The notes under the pieces: model-generated
Told to the model about the DNA's origin: nothing
The model's input: the letters and a program-made list of their open reading frames with translations, nothing else
The model's database searches: none
Source: Paraglaciecola arctica BSs20135
GTDB taxonomy: Bacteria; Pseudomonadota; Gammaproteobacteria; Enterobacterales; Alteromonadaceae
Assembly (NCBI RefSeq): GCF_000314995.1
Contig: NZ_BAEO01000029.1
Coordinates: forward strand, 115,458 to 179,457
DNA length: 64,000 nt
Reading direction: 5' to 3'
Made by a program: the position numbers and the translations under genes
Shown: one piece after another, positions 37,975 to 45,361 of the stretch
Layout: each line of letters opens with the position of its first letter
Position numbering within the stretch: position 1 is the stretch's first letter

Positions 37975-38511
37975 TTAGTTAGCTTCAAAGCCATTTAATT
38001 TTGAACGATTAACGCCACAAACCATATTGCGTTGAAACATTCCAAATATCGCGAATAAACCCACTATAAAGGTGGCCAATGATGTGGCTTCTGGAACTTG
38101 TATTGATTGCTCAAGTCTTGGTGGACTGAAAGACAAAGTGCCTAAGTGATCAAACGAACTGTTATGGATAGTGGTCGCGTTAATATTGAATTCACTACTC
38201 CAAAACAGTATGCCTGTAACGCCCTGGGCTATATCGGTGACATCGAAGAAAAAGGTGAAAAACAAATCATCTAAATAGGTTTGAAAAACACCATCAATAG
38301 TAAATGCAATATCGGCGAGCGGGTCTTCGTATAAACTGGTCAAACCTAAAGTACGATCAATTGCTAACTCATCATACTCAATCAATCCGACTGTTTCGCC
38401 GCCTAATTCAACATTTTGATATAACAGACTAGCCTTTGCGATATTGCTCGAACTAAAGTAACTAACAGAAATAACAACTAGGACGACGACAAACTTTGTC
38501 CAATAACTCAT
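37975..38511 (-). CDS. PEP-CTERM surface protein
   Basis: 178 aa. Signal peptide about 1-27 (ends AKA|S), beta-rich middle, and a C-terminal sorting signal VPEATSLATFIVGLFAIFGMFQRN (a PEP-type variant, P-E-A), followed by an unusually long polar tail of about 14 residues. It starts at ATG 38511 after a GGAGAG site. It is first in an operon with the large GH9-like protein. I do not recognise the middle domain. Exosortase processing is expected, but no exosortase gene lies in the window. Confidence 0.75.
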   Translation of the reverse strand: MSYWTKFVVVLVVISVSYFSSSNIAKASLLYQNVELGGETVGLIEYDELAIDRTLGLTSLYEDPLADIAFTIDGVFQTYLDDLFFTFFFDVTDIAQGVTGILFWSSEFNINATTIHNSSFDHLGTLSFSPPRLEQSIQVPEATSLATFIVGLFAIFGMFQRNMVCGVNRSKLNGFEAN

Positions 38512-39046
38512 TTTAACTCTCCCCTATGATCTCGCTTAAATTAATACTGCTTATTAAAAGGTGTACTTCAGACATTGTTAAGTTATTGACATCTGAATCA
38601 TTTAGTTTAGATTACCAACCGTATCTTTTATAGACACGATTAACAACATATTATTCACAACACATTAACATAATCCGTACTTAGCAGCCTTTTTTGGCGT
38701 ATAAATTCATAAAACCCTTCCTTATCGTATCGATATTAGATACATTTTACTTACAAGATACTGGTCATTCGATAAATGATATAAAACATTGACGGACAGT
38801 GTTGGCGTTAGTGCTGAACGAAAAAAAACTAATGACAATGATTCAATACGCGGCCTACTCGGAGAGAGATGCTGGCGCCGGTAAAGTCGATACCGATAAA
38901 TGGCGAGTATGGGTAAGCACTAGTTTTCTAATAGAAGTTACAAAAGTTAGAGGGTAATTAAGCAAGTATTCCAATTCGTTAAAAATGCAGAATAATCAGC
39001 CCTTTTTATTGGATACTTAATCTTAGAGATCGACAATTGTAGACGC

Positions 39047-39206
39047 GGAGTTATGTGGACAGCCACCTTAAAACATTCAGCTCATGTTCAAAGCTTGAAA
39101 AACAAATAAAGGTCAATGAGCATGATCTCAGGTGAACATGTTAAACACTAAGCATCAGCATCCATGTATGTGAGAAAAGAATTATCGTGGCTGTCCTGTT
39201 AATGCC
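39047..39206 (+). repeat. REP/MITE-like repeat, copy B
   Basis: Best-preserved copy. Its ends form a perfect 10-bp inverted repeat: GGACAGCCAC at 39057-39066 and GTGGCTGTCC at 39187-39196, 140 bp overall. The outside sequences (GGAGTTATGT and TGTTAATGCC) are also shared with copy A. It contains no transposase, so it would be non-autonomous. Confidence 0.88.
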
Positions 39207-39255
39207 TCGGTCCTGTTAATGCCGCTCTGTTAATGCCGCTGTCCTATTAATGCCG
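39190..39255 (+). repeat. Degenerate tandem array of the repeat's right end
   Basis: Four imperfect copies of GCTGTCCTGTTAATGCC in a row, some shortened. It appears to have grown out of the right end of copy B. Confidence 0.8.
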
Positions 39256-39418
39256 GATACGGCTGAGTTATGGGCCCCCCAAGTTCCTAACTTGGAAAGG
39301 GTTTATCGGGTCAGATTAAAATTTAAGTTCTAAAGGATCCAAAAGGCAACGATTAAAAAAGACCAACAGATAACATGTTTATTACATAAAGCTTTACATC
39401 ACTCACCAAATTGTTAGC

Positions 39419-39434
39419 ATATTGTATACAATAT
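39419..39434. promoter_or_regulatory. Palindromic operator ATATTGTATACAATAT
   Basis: Perfect 16-bp palindrome just upstream of the lipoprotein peptidase gene. The same core forms a 28-bp palindrome before the TonB receptor at 45362. The TTGTATACAA core is of the kind bound by GntR-family repressors; no such regulator is in the window. Confidence 0.65.
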
Positions 39435-39451
39435 ATTTAAAGTTTTATTTT

Positions 39452-41965
39452 ATGTTCTTTTATACTCCTAACAGATTTTTCAAAGTCACATATAGCCTTA
39501 TGATGTTGCTGACTATTTCCTCCTGTAACTCCGTTTCACCTCCAAATGTAAGTACCGACTTCCCACAACCTAAGACCGAAATCCCTGCGCCTGCACAAAT
39601 GCGAGCAGAAGTGATTGTCACGGGCCGAGTATCCACTCTAAAACACATAGACATTGTTAATGTAGGTCAGCAGATCCCCTACACTTACAGTGCTAGAAAA
39701 ATCACCAACAGCACGGGTTTCCAGTGGTGGGTAAGTAAACATTTTGCCCTTAAAAGTGATTTGCCAGAGGAAAAGATACAGCTATATTTAGAGTTATTGG
39801 AGTTATCCTACCCTCATTATGTGGCCCTATTTGGTGCTGAACCGCCCAATATAGAACAGCAACGCATTGCCGTAATATATGGATCCAGTCGCACAAAAAC
39901 CAGAGAAGCCATGTTGGACGATGGATTTAGGCGTGGTGTACATGATACCGCCGGTGGCGAAACCATGTATTATAATAGGGCGGGTTATAGTTTCCCCAGC
40001 AGCCGAGAGCAGCATCAGCGCTACATAGTGATCCACGAGACGATGCACGCCTACCACATGGCCCTGAGTGGTCATTCAAATTGGGCCCCTAACTGGATCA
40101 CCGAAGGACTCGCCGACTCCATAGCCCATCATGTTTATGACCCAAACAATAAACAATTGACTGTCATGGTATTCGACAGAGCACCGATGAACTATGTGGA
40201 AACCGGTCTAAAACAGTACGCTGAGTTGGCTCAGCCGAGCATAGATGCAATCAATAATAACCCAGCTCTTAAGCGGGGATTAAACTTTTTCATCATTCAC
40301 TTTTTGCTCGATGATGCCAAACGCGCCCAGTATTTTTCTCTGTTTAGAGACAAACTCATGGCACTTAATCCTCACAGTGAGCAAACCCTACCCACAGCCA
40401 GTAAATTGTTAAAAGAGGTGTTCCCTGACTGGCAACACCTTGAGCAGGAGTTTGCTCAATACGTGCAAAATATTCGCTCCAGTTTTCACATTGCTTCTGG
40501 TCCCTGGGAGCAAGATGGCAACGCCTACTGGATCCGCAGTAGTAATGAATCACAAATTGCCAGATTAGACATATTGCTGCCCAATAACAGGCAAACAAGC
40601 AACCACCCTATTTTCGATTTCCCGGCGCCCGCTCCTTCTCCACTCATCAACATAGATGGCAACAACAACCCCTTAGGTTTTGGTTTGCTGATCGATTTTC
40701 AGCAAGAACAAATACACAGAGGAAAAGTGGGTGTCGGCTTGGGTTTAAGCGTGCATGAAGACAATGTGAGTTTTCGGAAAAACTTTACAGGAGAAGCAAA
40801 AAATGAACTGGATCAATATCTAAGCATTAGCCTGTTGCAAGGGGACCGTATCGTGTTTAAAGGGCAAAACATCGAGGCTGATTATTACGCACAGGCCCTA
40901 TCCTCAACATTACGCCTGGCTATGGCGAAGAATTTACAGTTGGGTATAAGTTTTGGCCTTGATGGGGCTAGCTTGGTGCTTAACTTAAAAGCGGGCGATG
41001 CCCAGCAAAGTATTCGTTATCCCCTAACAGCTGAGCTTACTAAGCAATTAGTGCAAGGCAATATTAGCCTGTTAGCCAGTGATGTGAGTCATAGGATCAC
41101 TCCCTATTTGCAGGATAAGCGTAGCTATAACAAATATAATATGAGTACAGCGGCCAATCCTTGGCATTTCAAGCCAATGGAGAAGCTACAAAGGGTATTT
41201 AGAAGCTGTACTGCCAAGCCTTCTATATCCGAATTTTGTCAAAGCACTCTGCAATTAGCCTTTGCAAATCTAACCGACCCACAACAGCACGGGCAAATAC
41301 AAAAAAGTCTAGATAAAACCGAAGCGGACATCATAGAACAGCTAAAACAAACAGCCAATCCGTCCTTAGCCGCTACCATTTCGGGGATCAGCAGCACAAT
41401 AGCCTACAACCAGCAACAACCCTATATCAGAATAGTCAATGCTAGCGAGGCGAAGGTAGAAACCCTCGCACAATTACGCTGGTTAGATAGTCAAGGCCAG
41501 CTAATTAAACAACAGTCCCTAACAAGCTTTTCCTCTGCACCTGGTATTAACAACCTTGTCATTGATCAGGTCGAGGGTGCAGACAAGATCGAGCTGTCTA
41601 GCCAACTAAAATGGCAGGGACTCACCTTACAACAGCAACAATTGGCATCAGTCAAACTTTACGATGGCGTGTACTTAAGCAGCCAAGTGCAAAGTGAGGG
41701 CACTACACTTACTCTCAAAGCTCAGTTGACAGGTCCGTACTCGGGAGAAAGCGCAGGTAAGTTGCATTTTGAAGTACTGCCCTCGGATGCCGTGCTTAAC
41801 TCTCGCCACAGTGAGCAGATTAGTTTTAAACCCTACGAAACTGTGCAAAAACAGCATGCATTCACCCTCAATCCTGACTATCAAGGAACAATTGAAACCC
41901 GGGTGCAGGCCGAAGTAGAAGTGGACGGAGAGGCCATACTGTTAAGCCAAGAAAATAAGCTTTAA
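39452..41965 (+). CDS. Lipoprotein zinc metallopeptidase-like protein (HExxH)
   Basis: 837 aa from ATG 39452; a TTG at 39422 lies inside the operator palindrome and is unlikely, and an ATG at 39500 is possible. The N-terminus has a signal with lipobox-like LTISSC, suggesting a lipoprotein. Zinc motif HETMH at residues 195-199, with a Glu at 218 (NWITEGLAD), 19 residues after the second His, fits the gluzincin arrangement HExxH-x(18)-E. The rest (about 300-837) is beta-rich, without a recognised domain. Likely a cell-surface peptidase. It carries the palindromic operator shared with the TonB receptor at 45362 and ends in a strong terminator. Confidence 0.8.
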   Translation: MFFYTPNRFFKVTYSLMMLLTISSCNSVSPPNVSTDFPQPKTEIPAPAQMRAEVIVTGRVSTLKHIDIVNVGQQIPYTYSARKITNSTGFQWWVSKHFALKSDLPEEKIQLYLELLELSYPHYVALFGAEPPNIEQQRIAVIYGSSRTKTREAMLDDGFRRGVHDTAGGETMYYNRAGYSFPSSREQHQRYIVIHETMHAYHMALSGHSNWAPNWITEGLADSIAHHVYDPNNKQLTVMVFDRAPMNYVETGLKQYAELAQPSIDAINNNPALKRGLNFFIIHFLLDDAKRAQYFSLFRDKLMALNPHSEQTLPTASKLLKEVFPDWQHLEQEFAQYVQNIRSSFHIASGPWEQDGNAYWIRSSNESQIARLDILLPNNRQTSNHPIFDFPAPAPSPLINIDGNNNPLGFGLLIDFQQEQIHRGKVGVGLGLSVHEDNVSFRKNFTGEAKNELDQYLSISLLQGDRIVFKGQNIEADYYAQALSSTLRLAMAKNLQLGISFGLDGASLVLNLKAGDAQQSIRYPLTAELTKQLVQGNISLLASDVSHRITPYLQDKRSYNKYNMSTAANPWHFKPMEKLQRVFRSCTAKPSISEFCQSTLQLAFANLTDPQQHGQIQKSLDKTEADIIEQLKQTANPSLAATISGISSTIAYNQQQPYIRIVNASEAKVETLAQLRWLDSQGQLIKQQSLTSFSSAPGINNLVIDQVEGADKIELSSQLKWQGLTLQQQQLASVKLYDGVYLSSQVQSEGTTLTLKAQLTGPYSGESAGKLHFEVLPSDAVLNSRHSEQISFKPYETVQKQHAFTLNPDYQGTIETRVQAEVEVDGEAILLSQENKL

Positions 41966-42035
41966 GCCTTTTATTAGAGGGGGTTAGGTTTGATGTAACG
42001 ATTTATTTTGTGTGTTTCCATGGATGGTTTTTTTA

Positions 42036-42065
42036 AGCGGCTATAATTTATAGCCGCTATTTTTT
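42036..42065 (+). terminator. Rho-independent terminator
   Basis: AGCGGCTATA with its complement TATAGCCGCT, followed by ATTTTTT. It ends the lipoprotein peptidase gene. Confidence 0.9.
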
Positions 42066-42082
42066 GCCACATGTAATGTGGT

Positions 42083-42130
42083 AAGTATCTGGGGTCAGGG
42101 TTAACTTAAATCTGCATTAACAGCCCAACC
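42083..42130 (+). repeat. 47-bp direct repeat, copy 1
   Basis: AGTATCTGGGGTCAGGG, then TTAACTTAAATCTGCATTAA and CAGCCCAACC. Copy 2 at 44077-44123 differs at a few positions. The GGGGTCAGGGTTAACTTAAAT type is common at decayed mobile-element ends. Confidence 0.75.
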
Positions 42131-42140
42131 AAAACATTAC

Positions 42141-42195
42141 GTGGACAGCCACCGTAAGGGAGCGCTAAGTATCAGCATCCATGTATGCGAGTACA
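42141..42195 (+). repeat. REP/MITE-like repeat, truncated copy C
   Basis: It keeps the GGACAGCCACC left end (42143-42153) and the GCTAAGTATCAGCATCCATG block, but lacks about 75 bp of the middle and the right end seen in copy B. Confidence 0.7.
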
Positions 42196-42352
42196 ACACA
42201 AACCTCCAAAAATCACTTGAACTGTTCTCTGTATCTCTGTGGCAAATATGATAAATCGCTTTTAAATTTAAACGGCCCTTAATACTTATACTATCCAATC
42301 AACGACCAATAAGGACTTTCATGCATACGTACTGGGCCGAGTAATTTGAGGG

Positions 42353-42901
42353 CTAATTTGCTACTTGGGCGCTGCTTTCGGGATTGCTGGTTGTGTCATT
42401 GACATTCAAAGTTTCACCAGTAGTGATGGTGGTCTTGGCTGTTTCTGCTTGCCATCCTTCACTTACGGTAGTCATGGTCTTAAGGTACAAATTCAAGGCC
42501 TCTTCTTTGGTCAATTGGTAATTGTTTGAAAACTCACAAGCACGGTAAAAAAATTCACGTGCCAGCAACACTGCAGGGGTTCGCCCTGACATTTCAGTTT
42601 CGTTTGATCCCCCAGAGTTGCCAGATTTTTCACCAGAATTCGATGCAGCAGTGGAGACTAAAGACAACGAAACATTGGTGTCATCCATCTGGCTAAACGT
42701 GGCGTCAGCGCCGCGGCCCAGGCAGCTATGAAACCCTGTTCCGCTAGTACTAACCGTTAGATGTGACAAACTGGCCAGTGATGAAAATATTTTGTCGTTT
42801 TTTATTTCGGCACTCTCAACTTTGGGTTCAAATAGGGTTGTACACGCTGAAACACAAAGCGCCAGGCCAACAAGAACAACTTTTAGGAAACTACTTTTCA
42901 T
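42353..42901 (-). CDS. Small lipoprotein of unknown function
   Basis: 182 aa with a clear lipoprotein signal: MKSSFLKVVLVGLALCVSAC, lipobox VSAC. The mature part has two further Cys residues (FHSCLGRG and YRACEFS) that could form a disulfide, a Ser/Gly/Asn-rich low-complexity middle, and a helical segment YQLTKEEALNLYLKTMTTV. No known domain recognised. The ATG at 42901 has GGAG about 8 nt upstream. It is divergent from the exported Cys-rich protein at 43219. Confidence 0.75.
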   Translation of the reverse strand: MKSSFLKVVLVGLALCVSACTTLFEPKVESAEIKNDKIFSSLASLSHLTVSTSGTGFHSCLGRGADATFSQMDDTNVSLSLVSTAASNSGEKSGNSGGSNETEMSGRTPAVLLAREFFYRACEFSNNYQLTKEEALNLYLKTMTTVSEGWQAETAKTTITTGETLNVNDTTSNPESSAQVAN

Positions 42902-43218
42902 TACATTACTCCAGCTTAGGTATAAATATTCAGATCACATCCGGCATCAAAAGCCATGTAATAGTTGGGACCATTCAGAAATAGCCGACGAAATTACAAC
43001 ATAGCTAGGCGACATGCAAACTTTCAATTTGCCACCTGCATTACCCCAATTAAGTCTTCACGATATTTGTTGGGTTAAAATACACTTTTAAAAAAAATAA
43101 ATGAAATATTGTATAAAATTCAGTTCGAGCATAAACTTCCTGCAGTAAATTTACTGTTAAGTCATTGTTAAACTTAACTTATTACCTAAAATTAAATATA
43201 AGTATAATGAGGAAGTTT
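42902..43218. other. Divergent promoter region
   Basis: 317 bp between two divergent genes for exported proteins. It contains AATATTGTATAAAATT at 43105-43120, a partial match to the palindromic operator at 39419 and 45197. Confidence 0.5.
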
Positions 43219-43965
43219 ATGAAAATGAAATTTGCACAGGCTATATTTTTAGTCGGAATTCTTAATGTTTTTACGGTATCACTTGCCATAGCAGATGAAC
43301 TGATATCTTGGAACAACACAGTCGCCAGTGACTTTTCTGCGCAACAGTGTGTCACTATCCATGGAACCCCCGGCACCCCTAAAAAATGCGCGTCGTCATA
43401 CACCCAAAAGTATCACTGTCCAACTATCAAGCATCCTGACAAACATTGTCACCACACAATATCAGGCCCTTGCACTCCAGCAGTACCTGGCACCCCTGAT
43501 GTGAAACAATGCGCCAACGTAAGTCTAGGTAATTTCAGTATTGCCGTTGATGGTGGCGTGTTCACAGAATACGCAGGCATAAACGACAGTGAAATTGCAG
43601 TGCAGACTACAGTAAATATCGCTATGTTCGGGAAACATGCCAGCCTCCCATTGACGTGCAAAATTGACATTGGCAAGAAGGTCAGTATTTGCATGAACTT
43701 GCTAACTCGTACTCTTAGTCAAACGGCCGATTCTGGTTATAGCTGTGAAATTGCCGGTGCCGATGTTGCGTCAATTTCTTCCCCAGGCGTGACTGCGAAT
43801 TTTTGCATGGATGTTACGGTAGAAGGTGTAACCGGTAAACCTACAGGTAGCGTCACAGCTCGTGTTGATGCAGGCGTTGAATTTGGTAGCGCAAACGTTG
43901 CAGGTCATACACTGTCTATGGGCTCAAAAGATTGGAATCCAGCGCTGTTTAGTGTGAAATTCTAG
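43219..43965 (+). CDS. Exported Cys-rich protein of unknown function
   Basis: 248 aa from ATG 43219, chosen because GAGG lies 6 nt upstream; ATG 43207 and a TTG at 43165 are in frame. Signal peptide about 1-26 (ends LAIA|D). The mature N-terminal half is rich in Cys, His and Pro, with two GTPGTP/VPGTP motifs next to Cys residues (HGTPGTPKKC, AVPGTPDVKQC) and a PTIKHPDKHCHH cluster that could bind metal. The C-terminal half looks beta-rich (GSVTARVDAGVEFGSANV). I do not recognise a family. A weak hairpin follows. Confidence 0.72.
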   Translation: MKMKFAQAIFLVGILNVFTVSLAIADELISWNNTVASDFSAQQCVTIHGTPGTPKKCASSYTQKYHCPTIKHPDKHCHHTISGPCTPAVPGTPDVKQCANVSLGNFSIAVDGGVFTEYAGINDSEIAVQTTVNIAMFGKHASLPLTCKIDIGKKVSICMNLLTRTLSQTADSGYSCEIAGADVASISSPGVTANFCMDVTVEGVTGKPTGSVTARVDAGVEFGSANVAGHTLSMGSKDWNPALFSVKF

Positions 43966-43983
43966 TTACGATATTGAGTAAAT

Positions 43984-44010
43984 AGAACTCAATTATTGAA
44001 ATTGAGTTCT
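43984..44010 (+). terminator. Hairpin after the Cys-rich protein gene
   Basis: AGAACTCAATT and its complement with a 5-nt loop, followed by a short AAAGTTTAAT stretch. Weak terminator candidate. Confidence 0.5.
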
Positions 44011-44041
44011 AAAGTTTAATCATCAACTACTAACTTGAGTT

Positions 44042-44083
44042 TTAAGAAGTATCTATTAAGAAGTATCTATTAAGAAGTATCTA
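44042..44083 (+). repeat. 14-bp tandem repeat, three exact copies
   Basis: TTAAGAAGTATCTA repeated three times without mismatch, running directly into copy 2 of the 47-bp repeat. Confidence 0.95.
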
Positions 44084-44123
44084 GGGTCAGGGCTAACTTA
44101 AATCAGCATTAACAGCCTAACCA
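44077..44123 (+). repeat. 47-bp direct repeat, copy 2
   Basis: AGTATCTAGGGTCAGGGC, then TAACTTAAATCAGCATTAAC and AGCCTAACC. It matches 42083-42130; together they bracket the two unknown exported-protein genes. Confidence 0.75.
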
Positions 44124-44190
44124 TGATACCGATCGGCCAAAACCTAAGGTTTTGCATTTTATTACTATGGGTAACTTCATAATTTTGGCG

Positions 44191-44694
44191 CTAAATATTT
44201 TTAGCTATTAACCCCGCTTTCAACAACCCACCTTTAGTGAACAATTTTGCCGAAAATTTAGGGTGTATTCTTGAGTTGAATGCATCCAGAATTAGTTTCA
44301 ATCCCGCGGCTTCTAATAATGAAATATTCACTTCTGTGTCCATTTCTGCTGATTCTACAAAATCGTCAGAGAAAGAAGGGGCGACTATCAATACCTGAGC
44401 TACTCGTTTTCCCGCGTTTTCGCAGCGGTTCACATAGGCTTTCACTTGTCTTGATGTGGAGGAATATTTAGCAAAGTCTCCATTTTTACAGGTTTTAGCT
44501 TCACCAATAATGACGTCATCTTCACTGACCGATATCAAAATGTCAGCTTGATCTCTAGCGGTGTTGATTAATTTACCAAGGTCTTCGTCAACAGCCAGTC
44601 CTAATTGTTCGAAAATTACTTTAGTGACTTCTTCAAACTTGATGCCGATTTCGGCTTCTGCAATCTCAATACCTTCATTCTTCAGAGCGGCCAA
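44191..44694 (-). CDS. PD-(D/E)XK nuclease-like protein, probably 5'-truncated
   Basis: 167 aa from a TTG at 44694. The core ADILISVSEDDVIIGEAKTC fits the PD-(D/E)XK pattern (Asp, then E-x-K in GEAK), with a downstream SRQVKAYV helix carrying Gln, as in restriction-like endonucleases. Protein-like sequence continues upstream in the same frame (NNLKSFADSTDKLIENYAAL) for 45 codons up to a stop at 44830-44832, yet that stretch has no ATG, GTG or TTG. The gene therefore probably lost its 5' part, or begins at an unusual codon. No methylase or partner gene is adjacent. It sits in a repeat-rich patch, consistent with a remnant of a defence or mobile gene. Confidence 0.6.
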   Translation of the reverse strand: MAALKNEGIEIAEAEIGIKFEEVTKVIFEQLGLAVDEDLGKLINTARDQADILISVSEDDVIIGEAKTCKNGDFAKYSSTSRQVKAYVNRCENAGKRVAQVLIVAPSFSDDFVESAEMDTEVNISLLEAAGLKLILDAFNSRIHPKFSAKLFTKGGLLKAGLIAKNI

Positions 44695-44873
44695 ATCGCG
44701 TCTAGCTAGGGCGGCATAGTTTTCAATAAGTTTGTCAGTGGAATCAGCAAAGCTTTTTAAATTATTTAAGCGATAATTGCAAAGCCCCCCATTGTAACAA
44801 ACTAATAAAATTACTATTAAATCAATACATTATAAAAAAATAAAAGCATTGGCTTAGCAGATGGACAGCTCTT

Positions 44874-44918
44874 GTGGCTCCTCCACTGCTTTCTCTGCTT
44901 TTAAAGTTTCAGCACAAA
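44874..44918 (+). repeat. Degenerate 45-bp repeat, copy 1
   Basis: Starts GTGGCTCC and ends TTTCAGCACAAA. The equivalent at 48399-48443 has the same direction and length with about a quarter of bases changed. The two flank the TonB receptor gene. In one frame both read as similar peptides beginning VAP and ending FQHK, so they may be vestiges of the same coding sequence. Confidence 0.45.
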
Positions 44919-45196
44919 AAGGCTTATTTTTGGAGCAAATGACATGGGTGAAATTGGTCTTTTTAGAAACACGGCTTCACCTAGTTGAACAGCTCGACAT
45001 GGATGTCGATGATCATGGACGTGTGAATGGCTAATTTGAAACGTCAAAATTAAGTAAAACAGTCCCTTGTGACCTTACAGAAGTAACCAGCCTTGAGTCG
45101 CGAGTAAGTCAAAAGAATTAAAAGAAGCAGTTAGTAATTAATTTGGACGCCCTTTTAACTAATGCTGTTTGTTTTATATTTATTTTTGCTTCCAAT

Positions 45197-45224
45197 TTCA
45201 ATATATTGTATACAATATATTGAA
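45197..45224. promoter_or_regulatory. 28-bp perfect palindromic operator
   Basis: Half site TTCAATATATTGTA followed immediately by its exact complement, 138 bp before the TonB receptor start. It shares the ATATTGTATACAATAT core with the site at 39419. A GntR-type regulator is the best guess. Confidence 0.75.
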
Positions 45225-45361
45225 TTCCGAATGTTGAATTCAATATGAAGAAGGCATCGTCAATATTGCATGCTCATAGACTAGGGCAATACGTATATTG
45301 GCAATGAGCAAAAAGTAAAACATTACATAATACAAAAAAGATACAGATTAAGGGGATAACC

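Larger units (their letters stand above)
38512..39451. other. Long intergenic region: promoters, repeat copy B, palindrome
   Basis: 940 bp between divergent genes. It includes repeat copy B (39047-39206), its amplified right end (39190-39255), a GGGTCAGATTAAAATTTAAG remnant near 39318 typical of decayed mobile-element ends, and the operator palindrome at 39419. No gene could be supported. Confidence 0.5.
41966..42352. other. Intergenic region with terminator and repeat fragments
   Basis: 387 bp. It holds a terminator (42036), a 47-bp repeat (42083-42130), a truncated REP/MITE copy C (42141-42195) and an inverted CACAGAG repeat (42224-42243). No gene. Confidence 0.6.
44695..45361. other. Intergenic region upstream of the TonB receptor
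   Basis: 667 bp. It contains the upstream coding-like extension of the nuclease remnant (to 44829), a short open frame of 57 codons (44861-45034) that I do not trust, a fragment at 44874-44918 resembling 48399-48443, and the 28-bp operator palindrome at 45197. Confidence 0.5.

Noticed and set aside
30433..38511. A full cellulosome or polysaccharide-utilisation locus
   Set aside because: Only one cohesin-like and one dockerin protein were seen, with no SusC/SusD pair and no multi-cohesin scaffold, so the stronger claim is not supported.
44861..45034. Possible 57-aa small gene
   Set aside because: No ribosome site, no recognisable motif, and it overlaps a degenerate repeat.
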